Origin: Novosphingobium aquimarinum
GTDB lineage: Bacteria; Pseudomonadota; Alphaproteobacteria; Sphingomonadales; Sphingomonadaceae
Length of the DNA: 64,000 nucleotides
Direction: 5' to 3'
NCBI RefSeq assembly: GCF_009746585.1
Contig: NZ_WRPO01000003.1
Span: forward strand, 248,001 to 312,000
This document shows positions 26,105-36,840 of the stretch, one piece after another. Positions within the stretch are counted from its first letter, which is position 1. The number at the start of each line of letters is the position of its first letter. Both the position numbers and the translations under genes were made by a program. The notes below the pieces were generated by a model. The model did no database searches. It saw only the letters and a program-made list of their open reading frames with translations, and was not told the origin of the DNA.

Positions 26105-28129
26105 TCACTCCTTGCCCAGCTTGTCGACGACCTGACCGGCCGGGCTGGTCCAGACGAAAGCCCCGGAAAACCCTTCTTTCGCTGCATCGTTTAAAAACGC
26201 CTTCGCCGCCTTCTGGCTGTCGAAGGGACCGGCCAGAATGCGATTGGTCCGGCCCATTTCGCTGATGTGCGGCTGCTGGCCCTTGAACAGGGCAGCGCTG
26301 GACCGGGTCCACTTGCGCCAGTCGTATTCGATCGCCTTGGTGTCGCGACCGATACCGAGCTGCACCCAGATGCGGCTCGGGTGGCTGGGCGGCGCGGGCT
26401 TGGCCTTCTTCGCTTCGGCCGACTTCTTAGCGTCGGCGGCCTTCTTCGCCTCCGCCGCTTTCTGCGCTTCGGCGGCCTTGGCGGCGGCGACCTCGGCCGG
26501 ATCGGGTTCGGGTGCGGGCCGCGCGGGTTCGATCTTGCGCATGTCGACCGCCCCCGAAATCGGCGCGACTTGCGTCGAGGGCCGGCCCAGATCGGCAAAG
26601 ACTTCCGAGAGCGAGACCTTTTCGCCCGCTCCCGCCACTGGCGTCGTTGCAACGGAACCGGTCGAACTCGGGGAAGTTGCCGACGCCACCGTGCCCATCT
26701 GCGTGACTGCCGGAGCGGTCGAAGACGGCGCGGGCGGCCTTCCTTCCGCGGAGTCGAGAATGTTCGCAGGCGAGGGAATGTCCCGCGCCGCCGGTTGCGC
26801 AGCAGTCGCCGTGGCCGCACCGGGCATCTTCGCCAGATCGAAACCGGGGCCGGCCGTGCTGGTCGCCGGTGCCATCGCGATCTGGCGCGCGGGGGACGAT
26901 GCGTTGGTGGGTGCCGGCGCAGGCGTCGATGCCGTAGTCGTCGGCTGTGGCGCAGGCGTCGCCTGGGCCATTCGCTGAACCGGAGTGGGCGCTGGCGAGG
27001 CAGCCGGTTTCGGCGCGGGCGCCGGGGTTGGGGTTGGGGTTGGTGCTTGCGTTGGCGTGTTCGCGACGGCGGCTTGGCGAACGGGTGTCGAGCGGGCATC
27101 GTCGACCGGCGGCAGTTCGCCCGTCGTACGCTCGATGGTCGGCTTCGGATCGGGCGGCGCGACTCGCTCCTTCGCGGCTGTGCGCGCAGCCTTGGCGGTG
27201 TTGCGCGAGCGGCTTTCCGCGTTGCCCAAGGCCTGACCCTGCGGCACCAGCGCCTTGTCCGCCGCCGCCAGAGCCGGGCGTTGCGGCATGCTGCGTTGAT
27301 ACGCGGCGATCTTCGCATCGTCGCGACCGATTTCCGATGCGCGCGGGAACTTGCCGAGAATCACCGCCGCTGCTTGTTGCGCCGGAGTCAGACGAGGCAT
27401 GTAACGCAAGTACGGCGCCACACTCTCGGCCAGTTCGGACGGCAGGATCGTGTTGGAGATCTTCACCGCTTCCTTGGTGTCGCCCAGGATCGCGAGCGTG
27501 AACGCGCGCGTGCGCCAGGCCGGTTTGTCCTGCTTGCGCAGCAAGGGCATGAGCGTCTCTTCGCTGCCCTTCGCATCGCCGCCGATCGCTTGACTGATCG
27601 CCATGCGCAGCCGCAGCTGGTCGTCCATTTCAGCCTTCGCCGCAATCGCGTACTGCGCCTGAGCCCGGGCGGTGTCTCCCACCAGATCATAGGCCAACGC
27701 CTTGTCCGCCGCGATGCTGACCGGAGTGGCGCCGGCACGGATCGCTTCATCGAACAGCGGAAAGGCCGCCACCGGATTGCCTTGCAGGACCATGGCCGAG
27801 GCCATTCCCGCCTTCACTTTGGCATTGCCGCCCGACATCTGGTCGGCACGGCGGAAGAAACCAAGCGCGGCTTCGGGATCACCCATCGCGCTCGCCGCTT
27901 CACCGGCCTCGATCAGAGCATCGACATTGCGGGGGTCGCGCGCCAGAGTTCCCAAGGCGGCGTTGAGGCGCAACGCTTCGCGGCTCGGCAGGGGCTGGAC
28001 GACTTCGCGGGCCAGAGCTCCAGGCACCATCGGCGCGGCGAACACCAGCGCCAGAGCCATGGCGGTCCAGCTCGACCGCCTCCTCCCGAAGTTCCTCGCT
28101 TGCATCAATTTGTCGTCGCTTCCTGCCAT
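26105..28129 (-). CDS. Tetratricopeptide and SPOR domain protein (envelope)
   Basis: A 674-residue exported protein. A signal peptide (SSWTAMALALVFAAPMVPGALA) precedes TPR-like repeats over residues 40-260, a long low-complexity Pro/Thr/Ala region (about 320-510), a Lys/Ala/Glu coil near 540-590, and a C-terminal SPOR domain (RIWVQLGIG to the end). SPOR domains bind glycan strands stripped of peptides at the division site, which fits its place directly after ftsZ. ATG 28129 is used; ATG 28105 is an alternative. The partner or enzymatic role is unknown. Confidence 0.88.
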   Translation of the reverse strand: MAGSDDKLMQARNFGRRRSSWTAMALALVFAAPMVPGALAREVVQPLPSREALRLNAALGTLARDPRNVDALIEAGEAASAMGDPEAALGFFRRADQMSGGNAKVKAGMASAMVLQGNPVAAFPLFDEAIRAGATPVSIAADKALAYDLVGDTARAQAQYAIAAKAEMDDQLRLRMAISQAIGGDAKGSEETLMPLLRKQDKPAWRTRAFTLAILGDTKEAVKISNTILPSELAESVAPYLRYMPRLTPAQQAAAVILGKFPRASEIGRDDAKIAAYQRSMPQRPALAAADKALVPQGQALGNAESRSRNTAKAARTAAKERVAPPDPKPTIERTTGELPPVDDARSTPVRQAAVANTPTQAPTPTPTPAPAPKPAASPAPTPVQRMAQATPAPQPTTTASTPAPAPTNASSPARQIAMAPATSTAGPGFDLAKMPGAATATAAQPAARDIPSPANILDSAEGRPPAPSSTAPAVTQMGTVASATSPSSTGSVATTPVAGAGEKVSLSEVFADLGRPSTQVAPISGAVDMRKIEPARPAPEPDPAEVAAAKAAEAQKAAEAKKAADAKKSAEAKKAKPAPPSHPSRIWVQLGIGRDTKAIEYDWRKWTRSSAALFKGQQPHISEMGRTNRILAGPFDSQKAAKAFLNDAAKEGFSGAFVWTSPAGQVVDKLGKE

Positions 28130-28327
28130 CCTGTCAGAGCGGGTGCATCAAGCCGGCCATTTCAATTTCAATCCGGGCGACACCGGCCCGAGTCCGGGTC
28201 GCTCATAAACCGCATGGCGCCGGGACACAAAGCAAGCCTCGCCTGCGCCACTCTTGCGGGGGTGCGGGCCTACGCTGCCCCGAGCCGAATATCGCGGTGC
28301 ATGATGGCAGATGAACCGTCGACGAAC

Positions 28328-28358
28328 GAAAGGGGGTGGGCCGGACCCAGCCCCTTTC
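28328..28358 (-). terminator. Hairpin terminator after ftsZ
   Basis: GAAAGGGG and CCCCTTTC pair over 8 bp, extended past one G-G mismatch by TGGG/CCCA, around a 5-nt loop. It begins about 9 bp after the ftsZ stop on the minus strand. The following tail has few Ts, so efficiency is uncertain, but the place suits the end of the dcw cluster. Confidence 0.65.
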
Positions 28359-28366
28359 GCGCAAGC

Positions 28367-30007
28367 TTACTGGTTGTTCTGGCGACCAAGGAACCGCGGA
28401 ATGCTGATCGATCCGCTGTCTTCTTCCTGCTCGGGCTCCGATTCGGCGGGGCGGGCACTGCGCGAAAGATTGGCCATGCGCTCGAACAAGGTGCTTCCCG
28501 ATGCCGAGGGCGCGGGTTGCGGCTGCGCCTCGGCCGCCTTGGTTTCCGACTGCCCGCCGAGCAGCGAACGGCGCCGGCCAGCCAGCGGCGTTACCGGGCC
28601 ATCTTCCTTGGCCAGTCGATCGGCATTGAGCAGCAGTTCGTCGGAGGAACCCTTGTCCTTGGTATCCTGCGAAGCCTTGGCTGCGTCGATTTGCTCGAAG
28701 CCGAGTTCGGTCGGCTCGCCCCGTCCACGATCAAGGCTGCCGTAACTGCCATTGCCGGAGTCATCGCCGTCACTGCCAGCCTCTTCGGCGAACGAGACTT
28801 CCTCGTTGCTGCCAAGCTCGAGTTCGCCAGACGCATCGTCGTCGCCCCGCGCCTCGACGGATTCGTCGAGGTCGAGCGGTTCCTCGTCGGCGGGTTCCGA
28901 CGCCGGCGCGGCCCCGCGCGGCCCGCGCTCGAACAAGGGCTGCGCATCGCCCGGGCCTGTGGTCGAGGCAGCAGGACGCATCGGTCCGCGCGCCGCCATA
29001 CCAAGGTTGACCGGGCGAGAGGCCTGCTCGGCCTGCTCGGCGCTCTGCTCGATGCCGGTCGCGACAACGGAGACGCGGATCTTGCCCTGAAGATCGGGAT
29101 TGAACGCCGAGCCCCAGATGATGTTGGCATCCGAATCGACGAGTTCGCGAATGTGGTTCGCGGCTTCATCGACTTCGAGCAGCTTCATGTCGTCGCCGCC
29201 GATGATCGAGATGATCACGCCCTTGGCACCCTGCATCGAAACGCCGTCGAGCAGCGGATTGGCGATCGCTCGCTCCGCCGCTTCGAGCGCGCGGTTCGGG
29301 CCGTCGCCCTCACCGGTACCCATCATCGCCTTGCCCATCTCGCCCATCACCGAGCGGACGTCGGCAAAGTCGAGGTTGATCAGGCCCGGCATGACCATGA
29401 GGTCGGTGATCGAGCGTACGCCTTGCTGCAGCACTTCGTCGGCCAGCTGGAAGGCTTCCTTGAAGGTCGTCTCGGCCTTCGCGACCAGGAACAGGTTCTG
29501 GTTGGGAATGACGATGAGCGTATCGACTTCCTTCTGCAGCTCCTCGATGCCCGATTCCGCCGCACGCATGCGGCGCGTGCCCTCGAACAGGAACGGCTTG
29601 GTCACGACGCCCACGGTCAGCACGCCCTTCTCGCGCGCGGCCTTGGCGATGATCGGCGCAGCGCCCGTGCCCGTGCCGCCGCCCATGCCGGCAGCGATGA
29701 AGCACATGTGCACACCGTCGAGCAGACGCTCGATTTCGGGCAGCGTTTCCTCGGCGGCGGCTCGGCCGACTTCGGGGCGCGAACCGGCACCCAGCCCTTG
29801 CGTGATGTCCGGACCGAGTTGCACGCGATTTTCCGCGACCGCGTTGTTCAGCGCCTGGGCATCGGTGTTGGCCACGACGAAATCGACGCCTTCGATCTCC
29901 GCTTCGATCATGTTGGCGATGGCGTTGCCACCCGCGCCACCGACGCCGAAGACGACAATCCGCGGGCGCAGTTCGTCGATGGCCGGCGGTCCGATATTAA
30001 TGCTCAT
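28367..30007 (-). CDS. ftsZ: Cell division GTPase FtsZ
   Basis: A 546-residue tubulin homologue that polymerises into the division ring. The GTP-binding signature [10 protein letters not shown] lies near residues 109-118, with NTDAQAL and the T7-loop NLDFADVR. The core ends near residue 330 and is followed by an acidic, low-complexity linker of about 200 residues, longer than in E. coli, and the C-terminal peptide [11 protein letters not shown] that binds FtsA and other partners. ATG 30007 is supported by GGAG. A 169-bp gap to ftsA could hold its own promoter. Confidence 0.97.
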   Translation of the reverse strand: MSINIGPPAIDELRPRIVVFGVGGAGGNAIANMIEAEIEGVDFVVANTDAQALNNAVAENRVQLGPDITQGLGAGSRPEVGRAAAEETLPEIERLLDGVHMCFIAAGMGGGTGTGAAPIIAKAAREKGVLTVGVVTKPFLFEGTRRMRAAESGIEELQKEVDTLIVIPNQNLFLVAKAETTFKEAFQLADEVLQQGVRSITDLMVMPGLINLDFADVRSVMGEMGKAMMGTGEGDGPNRALEAAERAIANPLLDGVSMQGAKGVIISIIGGDDMKLLEVDEAANHIRELVDSDANIIWGSAFNPDLQGKIRVSVVATGIEQSAEQAEQASRPVNLGMAARGPMRPAASTTGPGDAQPLFERGPRGAAPASEPADEEPLDLDESVEARGDDDASGELELGSNEEVSFAEEAGSDGDDSGNGSYGSLDRGRGEPTELGFEQIDAAKASQDTKDKGSSDELLLNADRLAKEDGPVTPLAGRRRSLLGGQSETKAAEAQPQPAPSASGSTLFERMANLSRSARPAESEPEQEEDSGSISIPRFLGRQNNQ

Positions 30008-30176
30008 CTTGCTCTCCTCGCACGAACCCGCGCGCAAATTCCTTAACCGCGATTGATTGCACGAGCCGACTCGCCGAACCAAGGCGGGGCTCCTCGTTGT
30101 CCACAGCCGACGACTGCTTTTAGCGTCCTGAGAAAGCCGATGTTCCGCCCGGCCATGGTAAAGGATCGCGACACTC

Positions 30177-31454
30177 TCAGAAATATTCCTTCAACGCTTG
30201 GAATACACGGTTCACCACGCTGCGGCCGGGCCGGATCGCGGTCTGGTGCTTGTAGCCGAGTCGGCGGATATCGACCGGATCCTCAGCCGCATAGAGCATC
30301 AGCCCGGCAAGCGTGGCGAAGCCCGGCTTCACATGCGCCTCGGCGAGACCGGGAAGCTGCGGCGTGCTGCCGATGCGCACCGGACGGCCCAGCGCGGCCT
30401 GCGCATAGTCGGCAAGTCCGACGAGTTCCGAGCCGCCACCGGTAAACACCACTTGCTTGCCGCGCTGGTCCAGCGTGCGCAGTTCCTTCAGCGCCTTGCC
30501 CACTTCTTCCATGAGATGGCCCAGCTGATGCGTGATGACGCCGATCAGTTCGGCACGCGGGATGCGGTTCTTCTCGTCCGCATGGCGCGCGATGGGGCCC
30601 ATCCCTTCCTCGCCCGGCGCGTTGACCGGAATCATTTCGCGGTGATCGTGCGGGCTGGCGATGGCCGAGCCGTTGACGCACTTCAGCCGCTCGGCCTGCG
30701 AGGAGCGGATCCCGAAGGCGGAGGTGATGGCGTCGGTGATGTCGTTCGATCCCATCGGGATCACCGTCATCCCGCGAAGCAGGCCTTGCGAATAGACCGC
30801 GACATTGGTGACTTCGGCGCCGAATTCGATCAGCGCCACGCCAAGGTCGCGCTCTTCGGGCGAAAGGCAGGCATGGCCTGCCGCGATCGGCGAGGCGACC
30901 ACGGCTTCGACTTCGAGATGCGCGTTCTGCACCGCCTCGGTCAGGTTGCGGATCGGTGCGCCGTCGGCGAGCATGACGTGAATGTTCACGCCCAATCGCT
31001 CGGCGTGGAGGCCGCAAGGGTTGGCGACGCCGTGCGCGCCATCGAGCCGGTATTGCGCGGGCTGCGCGTGCAGCACCATGCGCCCGTCGGGCCGGATCGC
31101 GTCGCGCGCGGCGACGAGCAACTGATCGATGTCGTCCTGCTCGATCCGCCGGCCGTTCATCTCGGTATCGACTTCGACCACCTGGCTGGCGAGGCCCGCG
31201 CCCGCACAGCCGACCCAGACGCTTTGCACGCTCTGGTTCGCCATGCGTTCGGCGCGATCGATCGCGTCGCGGATCGCGTGCGTCGCGGCCTGCATGTTGG
31301 TGACGTAGCCGCGCTTGATGCCTTCGGCGGCGCGGTGGCTCGATCCGAGCACGACCATGTCGCCCAGTTCGGTGATCCCGGCGACGATCGCCGAGACTCG
31401 AAACGAGCCGAGATTGACCGCGCCGATGACGCGAACGATACGGGGAGCTCCCAT
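30177..31454 (-). CDS. ftsA: Cell division protein FtsA
   Basis: A 425-residue actin-fold protein that tethers FtsZ to the membrane. The actin phosphate loops appear at [14 protein letters not shown] and [13 protein letters not shown], with the adenine-site glycines in [13 protein letters not shown]. The last residues ([13 protein letters not shown]) form the amphipathic membrane-targeting helix. ATG 31454 has GGAGGAAA upstream and overlaps the ftsQ stop by one base (TGATG). Confidence 0.96.
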   Translation of the reverse strand: MGAPRIVRVIGAVNLGSFRVSAIVAGITELGDMVVLGSSHRAAEGIKRGYVTNMQAATHAIRDAIDRAERMANQSVQSVWVGCAGAGLASQVVEVDTEMNGRRIEQDDIDQLLVAARDAIRPDGRMVLHAQPAQYRLDGAHGVANPCGLHAERLGVNIHVMLADGAPIRNLTEAVQNAHLEVEAVVASPIAAGHACLSPEERDLGVALIEFGAEVTNVAVYSQGLLRGMTVIPMGSNDITDAITSAFGIRSSQAERLKCVNGSAIASPHDHREMIPVNAPGEEGMGPIARHADEKNRIPRAELIGVITHQLGHLMEEVGKALKELRTLDQRGKQVVFTGGGSELVGLADYAQAALGRPVRIGSTPQLPGLAEAHVKPGFATLAGLMLYAAEDPVDIRRLGYKHQTAIRPGRSVVNRVFQALKEYF

Positions 31455-32386
31455 CAGTCCGTTTCCTCCAAGGTCCGTCCCGAACCCGCCGCCAGGGCCG
31501 CTTCCAGCTTGGCGCGGTCGGGAATGCGCAGATAGACGCGGTCCTTGCCGCGCATGTCGACGACTTTGACCGGCCCGCCGAGCAGGCGATTGGTACCATC
31601 GAGCCGGGCGAAGGAGACCAGCGCCGAGCTCGAACGCTCGTCCCCTTCGGGCAGCGCCAGCACTTGCCCTGTCTTGAACGTGAGGTTCCAGCGGCGATTG
31701 CCGATCCATTCCGCCTCGCGCACCCGCGGAGTCAGCGCCGGGGCCGCTGCGAGCAGATGCGCAAGCGCCTTCACCTGCTGGCCGGCGCCCAGCCCCGAGA
31801 CGATCAAGCGCCCTTCCGCGGCGCGGCGGCTGATCGGCTCGAGCTCGTGCCCGGTGTCGTCGATCAGCACGAAGTGGTCGGCCTTGCGCAGCACCGCATG
31901 CGGCTCGCGCTCGACGATGTCGATCACCAGGGTATCGGGCAATTGGCGCGAGACTCGCGCGTCCTTCACCCACGACAGCGCCAGCAGTTGCTCCCGCAGC
32001 CCTTCGAGATCGACCAGCGGCATCGCCCGGTTCTGTTCGACCAGCGCCCGCTCGTAGACTTGCAATTCGTTGAGGTGCTCGACGCCCTGCACTTCGATGT
32101 GGACGACTTCGAAACCCGCGTCGGAAGCGATCGTGGCGATCTGCTTTTCCGCCATGGCGGGAACGCCCGCCATCACTGCCGCGATCCACGCGATCGAGAC
32201 CATCGCGCCCAGAACCACCGCAAGCACGATGCGGTGCAGCGTCTGGTCCGAGAACGGCAGCATCGCCATCACGCTGTCGAGCGCCGAACCCGTTTTCGCC
32301 TTGGCGTTGCGGACCTTGCGCTGCTTGCCTTCCGCCGCGATCGCCTTGCGCGCGGTGGTTGGCTTGCGACGGTTCTTCTGGCTCAT
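31454..32386 (-). CDS. ftsQ: Cell division protein FtsQ
   Basis: A 310-residue bitopic membrane protein of the divisome. A basic cytoplasmic tail of about 55 residues (KKNRRKPTTARKA) precedes one membrane helix (IVLAVVLGAMVSIAWIAAVM), then the POTRA domain (VVHIEVQGVEHLNELQVYE), and the FtsQ domain with LPDTLVIDIVEREPHAVL. It recruits FtsL and FtsB in the periplasm. ATG 32386 overlaps the ddl stop by ATGA. No separate FtsB gene lies in this window. Confidence 0.95.
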   Translation of the reverse strand: MSQKNRRKPTTARKAIAAEGKQRKVRNAKAKTGSALDSVMAMLPFSDQTLHRIVLAVVLGAMVSIAWIAAVMAGVPAMAEKQIATIASDAGFEVVHIEVQGVEHLNELQVYERALVEQNRAMPLVDLEGLREQLLALSWVKDARVSRQLPDTLVIDIVEREPHAVLRKADHFVLIDDTGHELEPISRRAAEGRLIVSGLGAGQQVKALAHLLAAAPALTPRVREAEWIGNRRWNLTFKTGQVLALPEGDERSSSALVSFARLDGTNRLLGGPVKVVDMRGKDRVYLRIPDRAKLEAALAAGSGRTLEETD

Positions 32387-33345
32387 CCGGCGCCCTCCCG
32401 CTCCTGCTTCGCGGCCGCGTCGGCCAGCGCTTCGGCGATGATCGCCTCGACAAGGTCGGGATACTCCATGCCACAGGCCTTCGCCTGTTCGGGCACGAGG
32501 CTGAGCGGAGTCATGCCCGGCTGGGTGTTGGTTTCAAGGAGGAACAGGCCCTCGACGCCTTGCGTATCGTCCCAGCGGAAGTCGGAACGACTCGTGCCGC
32601 GACAGCCGAGCAGGCGATGCGCCTGCAGCGCGAGGTCCTTGCAGGCCTGCGCGATCTCGTCGGGGATCTCTGCCGGGCAGACATGCTCGGTCATGCCGTC
32701 GGTATATTTGGAATCGAAGTCGTAAAAGCCGGACTTGGGCCGCAACTCGGTGACCAGCAAGGCGCGGTCACCTATGACCGCCGTCGTCAGCTCGCGCCCG
32801 CGAATGTAGGGCTCGGCAAGCAGCCGGTCGAATTCCTGCCAGGGGCCGGCGGCATCGGGCCGGATCGGATTCCCGTAATTGCTTTCGTCGGTGACGATGG
32901 CGACGCCCACCGATGAGCCTTCATTGACGGGCTTGAGCACATAAGGGCGCGGCAACGGATCGCGCTCGTAGAGTTCGGCACTCTCGACGATGCGGCCGCC
33001 CGGCATTGGCACGCCGTGAGGCACGAGCGCCTGCTTGGTCAGTTCCTTGTCGATCGCGATCACCGAGGTGGCGAGGCCCGAGTGCGTGTAGACGAGGCCC
33101 ATCAGGTCCATCATCCCCTGCACCGTGCCATCCTCGCCCGGCGCGCCATGCAGCGCGTTGAACACGACATCGGGCGCGATCTCGGCCAGTCGCAGCGCGA
33201 CGTCCCGCTTCATGTCGATGCGCGTGACCTTGTGGCCCTTGCTCTCCAGCGCCTCGGCCACGCCTTCGCCGCTCATCATCGAGACCGGCCGCTCGTTCGA
33301 CCACCCGCCCATCAGCACCGCGACGTGAAGGTTCGGAAGCGTCAT
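32383..33345 (-). CDS. ddl: D-alanine--D-alanine ligase
   Basis: A 320-residue ATP-grasp ligase that makes the D-Ala-D-Ala dipeptide for peptidoglycan precursors. The N-terminal VLMGGWSNERPVS, the central KPVNEGSSVGV ATP-grasp loop and the C-terminal LLETNTQPGMTPLS magnesium/substrate motif are visible. The longer upstream open frame is shadow coding of murB; ATG 33345 is the family start and overlaps the murB stop by ATGA. Drug D-cycloserine targets this enzyme family. Confidence 0.96.
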   Translation of the reverse strand: MTLPNLHVAVLMGGWSNERPVSMMSGEGVAEALESKGHKVTRIDMKRDVALRLAEIAPDVVFNALHGAPGEDGTVQGMMDLMGLVYTHSGLATSVIAIDKELTKQALVPHGVPMPGGRIVESAELYERDPLPRPYVLKPVNEGSSVGVAIVTDESNYGNPIRPDAAGPWQEFDRLLAEPYIRGRELTTAVIGDRALLVTELRPKSGFYDFDSKYTDGMTEHVCPAEIPDEIAQACKDLALQAHRLLGCRGTSRSDFRWDDTQGVEGLFLLETNTQPGMTPLSLVPEQAKACGMEYPDLVEAIIAEALADAAAKQEREGAG

Positions 33346-34256
33346 GCGCGGCCCACTCTCTTGATTTCCCATTCCAGTTCGACGCCCGAGGTCTCTCGCA
33401 CCCGGCGGCGGACGTCCTCGCCCAGCGCCTCGATGTCCGTGCTGGTGGCATCGCCGGTGTTGATGAGGAAGTTGGTGTGCTTCTCGCTCACTTGCGCGCC
33501 GCCGAGCGTCAGACCGCGGCAGCCGGCTGCGTCGACCAGTTGCCAGGCCTTGTGACCATCGGGGTTCTTGAAGGTAGACCCGCCGGTCTTGCTCCGTAAC
33601 GGCTGCGAGGCTTCGCGGCTCGCGGCGATGCGATCCATTTCGGCCTGGATGGCTGCAAGTTCGCCGGGCTCGCCTCGGAACCGCGCGGCGACGACGATCG
33701 CGCCCTCGGGCAGCGCGGAGTGGCGGTAGCGGTATTCGAGATCGGCCGACGCTAAAGTGACGACCTCGCCCGAACGCAGCACGACGTCGCAATCGACGAG
33801 CACGTCCTTCACTTCGCGACCGTAAGCGCCGCCGTTCATCCGTACGAAGCCGCCGACCGTGCCGGGGATCGAGCGCAGGAACTCCACGCCGGCAATCCCA
33901 GCGTCGCGCGCGGTCGAGGACACGAGAATGCCCGAAGCCCCGCCGCCGCATTCGAGGGTGGTTTCGTCGAGCGCGCTGACTTTGGCGAAGGGCTTGCCCA
34001 GCCGCACCACCACGCCCGGCACGCCCCCGTCGCGGACAATCAGGTTCGAACCGAGGCCCAACGCCATGACCGGCGTGGCGGGGTCGAGATCGCGCAGGAA
34101 GGCGGCGAGGTCATCCGCGTCCTTCGGTTCGAACAGCCAGTCGGCCGCGCCGCCGGACTTGAACCAGACCAGCGGGGCGAGCGGCGCGTCGGGCGTCAGC
34201 TTTCCGGCGACCGGCGGCAGCGTATGGGCTTCGCGAGCTTCGAGCCGCGCCATCAT
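33342..34256 (-). CDS. murB: UDP-N-acetylenolpyruvoylglucosamine reductase
   Basis: A 304-residue FAD enzyme that reduces UDP-GlcNAc-enolpyruvate to UDP-MurNAc. The FAD-binding part has [14 protein letters not shown] and [19 protein letters not shown]; the substrate domain has [12 protein letters not shown] with the catalytic serine in GGSTFKNP, and [13 protein letters not shown]. It is of the shorter type II form. ATG 34256 overlaps the murC stop as ATGA; the next codon is also ATG. Confidence 0.95.
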   Translation of the reverse strand: MMARLEAREAHTLPPVAGKLTPDAPLAPLVWFKSGGAADWLFEPKDADDLAAFLRDLDPATPVMALGLGSNLIVRDGGVPGVVVRLGKPFAKVSALDETTLECGGGASGILVSSTARDAGIAGVEFLRSIPGTVGGFVRMNGGAYGREVKDVLVDCDVVLRSGEVVTLASADLEYRYRHSALPEGAIVVAARFRGEPGELAAIQAEMDRIAASREASQPLRSKTGGSTFKNPDGHKAWQLVDAAGCRGLTLGGAQVSEKHTNFLINTGDATSTDIEALGEDVRRRVRETSGVELEWEIKRVGRA

Positions 34257-35662
34257 GCCGCCACCCGCTCCGCAATCGCGGAGGCAAGGCCGGCCGCCCA
34301 CTTGGTGATGTCCCCTGCCCCGAGGCAGACGATCATGTCGCCGGGGCCGACCGTGTCCGCAAGTGCCTGGGCCAGTTCAGCCGGACCGGCGACCGTGTGC
34401 GCCTCGCGATGTCCGCGCGCCTTCAGGCCATCGACCAGAGCGGCGGCATCGACACCCGCGATGGGATCTTCCCCCGCCGCATAGACCGGCGCGATGTAGA
34501 CCGCGTCGGCATCGTTGAACGCGGTCTGGAACTCGCCCATCAGATCGCGCAGGCGGGTGTAGCGGTGCGGTTGAGCCACCGCGATCACGCGCCCGGTCAC
34601 GCCTTCGCGCGCTGCGGCCAGCACGGCGCGGATCTCGACCGGGTGATGGCCGTAATCGTCGATCACGACCGCGCCGTTTACCTCACCGACTCGCGTGAAG
34701 CGGCGCTTGACCCCGTCGAATTTGGCAAACCCGGTGCACACGATCGTTTCGGGGCAGCCCATCTCGACCGCCACCGCGACGGCTGCCAGCGCGTTCTGCA
34801 CGTTATGACGGCCCGGCATCGGCATCTCGATACCCTCGATCCGGCGCGAGGACCCGTCGCGCTCGCGGATCGCGACATCGAAGCGGTTGCCACCTGGGAT
34901 CGGCGTCACGTTCTCGCCGCGCACATCGGCCTGCGCGGAAAAACCATAAGTGATGACCCGGCGGTCGCGCACCTTCGAGATCACCGCCTGCACTTCGGGA
35001 TGATCGATGCACAGGATGGCTGCGCCGTAGAACGGCACGTTCTCGATGAACTCGACGAAGGCGTCCTTGACCGCTTCGAAGCTGCCATAATGATCGAGGT
35101 GCTCGGGATCGATGTTGGTGACGACCGCGATGGTGCCGTCAAGCCGCAAGAATGAACCGTCGCTTTCGTCCGCCTCGACCACCATCCAGTCGCTCTCGCC
35201 CAGCCGCGCGTTCGAGCCGTAGGCGTTGATGATGCCGCCGTTGATGACCGTGGGATCGACGCCGCCGGCTTCGAGCACGCAGGCGACCATCGAGGTCGTG
35301 GTGGTCTTCCCGTGGGTCCCGGCCACCGCGACAGTGTTCTTGAGCCGCATCAGTTCGGCCAGCATCTCGGCGCGGCGCACCACCGGAATGCGCGCTTCGA
35401 GCGCGGCGCGCACTTCGGGGTTGTCGCGCTTGACCGCCGTCGAGGTTACGACCACGGCACAGCCAGAGACATTGGCCGCATCGTGACCAATCAGCACCTT
35501 GATGCCGCGGTCGCGCAGGCCCTCGACGACATAGCTTTCGGCAATGTCGGAGCCCTGCACGTCGTATCCGAGATTGTGCATGACTTCGGCGATGCCCGAC
35601 ATGCCGATCCCGCCGATCCCGACGAAATGCACTTTGCCGATATCGGTGGCAACGCCCTTCAT
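34253..35662 (-). CDS. murC: UDP-N-acetylmuramate--L-alanine ligase
   Basis: A 469-residue Mur ligase that adds L-alanine to UDP-MurNAc. N-terminal [20 protein letters not shown] binds the nucleotide sugar; the ATP P-loop is [14 protein letters not shown]; later [23 protein letters not shown] and [11 protein letters not shown] are typical. ATG 35662 overlaps murG by ATGA. Open coding upstream in the same frame only shadows murG. Confidence 0.97.
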   Translation of the reverse strand: MKGVATDIGKVHFVGIGGIGMSGIAEVMHNLGYDVQGSDIAESYVVEGLRDRGIKVLIGHDAANVSGCAVVVTSTAVKRDNPEVRAALEARIPVVRRAEMLAELMRLKNTVAVAGTHGKTTTTSMVACVLEAGGVDPTVINGGIINAYGSNARLGESDWMVVEADESDGSFLRLDGTIAVVTNIDPEHLDHYGSFEAVKDAFVEFIENVPFYGAAILCIDHPEVQAVISKVRDRRVITYGFSAQADVRGENVTPIPGGNRFDVAIRERDGSSRRIEGIEMPMPGRHNVQNALAAVAVAVEMGCPETIVCTGFAKFDGVKRRFTRVGEVNGAVVIDDYGHHPVEIRAVLAAAREGVTGRVIAVAQPHRYTRLRDLMGEFQTAFNDADAVYIAPVYAAGEDPIAGVDAAALVDGLKARGHREAHTVAGPAELAQALADTVGPGDMIVCLGAGDITKWAAGLASAIAERVAA

Positions 35663-36840
35663 TCGGCACTCTCCAGCGCCAGGGCTTCCTTGCCCGCCTT
35701 CACCGAAGAGCCCTGCACCCGGATCACGTCCATCAGCGGCTCGCCACCGAAGCTCTCGACGAGATCGGCGAGGTCGGCGGCGGCATTCGGATAGCCGCAG
35801 TTCCATGCGGCGTGCGCGGCGTTGGCGAGAGTCTCGGGATGTTGCGCCATCGCTTGAATCTGCTTGGCGAGTTCGACTGCAGTGAACTTCTCCTGCCGGA
35901 TCGATCGTGCACCGCCCGCCGCGACGATCTCGCGCGTGTTCGCGGCCTGATGGTCGTCGGTCGCGATCGGCAGTGGAATGAGGATCGCGGGGCGACCGAC
36001 AGCCGTGAGTTCGGCGATGGTCGAAGCGCCCGCACGACCGATGAACAAGTGCGCGTCGGCCAGGCGTTCCTGCATATCCTCGAAATAGGTCGCGAGTTCG
36101 GCCGGGATGCCATGCGTCGCATAGCGTTCGCGCACCGCGTCGATGTCTTCCGGGCGGCACTGCTGGATGACCTGCAGACGCGAGCGCAGCGCCGGAGGGA
36201 GCATTGCCAGCCCGTCGGGCACGACTTGGCTGAGCACGCGCGCGCCCTGGCTGCCGCCGGTCACCAGAATGCGGAACAGGCTGTCTGCGGTGAAGGCGGG
36301 AAACGGCTTGTCGCGCAGATCGAGCACATCCGCGCGCACCGGATTGCCGACCAGCGTGACCTTGTCCGCGAGCCGGGGCGACAGGCGATCCACCTCGGCG
36401 CAGGATGTCGCGATGGCATCCACGCGCGATGCGAAGCGGCGATTGACGCGGCCCAGCACCGCATTCTGTTCGTGCAGCACGGTCGGGATCTTCACGGAAC
36501 GCGCTGCCAGCATGGTAGGCAGCGCAGGATAACCGCCAAAGCCCACGACCGCGGACGGCTCGAAGGTCTCGAACAGGCGCAGCGCCATCGCGCGGCCTTC
36601 CCACACACCTTTCGCGCCGCGCAGCCAGCCGAGCGGGTTCTTGCCGGCAATTCGGCCCTCGGGCAGGATATGGGCCGGCAGGAAATCGGGCTTTCCGGGG
36701 ATCGCCGCACCGCGCGTATCGGTGATCAGCGCGACGTGGTGCCCGCGCGCATCGAGCTCGGTCGCAAGCGCGAAAGCGGGAATGAGATGGCCGCCGGTTC
36801 CCCCCGCGGCGAGAACGTAGTGGCGGCTGACGGCAGTCAT
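35659..36840 (-). CDS. murG: Lipid II synthase MurG (GlcNAc transferase)
   Basis: A 393-residue GT-B glycosyltransferase that adds GlcNAc to lipid I on the inner face of the membrane. The first glycine loop is [13 protein letters not shown], the second region [12 protein letters not shown], and the C-terminal domain has [13 protein letters not shown] and [16 protein letters not shown] with [14 protein letters not shown] for UDP-GlcNAc. Length is somewhat above the E. coli enzyme, from a C-terminal extension. It overlaps ftsW by ATGA. Confidence 0.97.
   Translation of the reverse strand: MTAVSRHYVLAAGGTGGHLIPAFALATELDARGHHVALITDTRGAAIPGKPDFLPAHILPEGRIAGKNPLGWLRGAKGVWEGRAMALRLFETFEPSAVVGFGGYPALPTMLAARSVKIPTVLHEQNAVLGRVNRRFASRVDAIATSCAEVDRLSPRLADKVTLVGNPVRADVLDLRDKPFPAFTADSLFRILVTGGSQGARVLSQVVPDGLAMLPPALRSRLQVIQQCRPEDIDAVRERYATHGIPAELATYFEDMQERLADAHLFIGRAGASTIAELTAVGRPAILIPLPIATDDHQAANTREIVAAGGARSIRQEKFTAVELAKQIQAMAQHPETLANAAHAAWNCGYPNAAADLADLVESFGGEPLMDVIRVQGSSVKAGKEALALESAE

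Noticed and set aside
26267..30046. A 1259-codon open frame on the plus strand opposite the SPOR gene and ftsZ
   Set aside because: It spans two real genes and the gap between them on the other strand, has no family motif, and is Arg/Gly-rich, as expected for shadow coding in GC-rich DNA.
33346..33951. N-terminal extension of ddl through murB
   Set aside because: It is an Arg-rich shadow of murB; the ATP-grasp ligase begins at ATG 33345.
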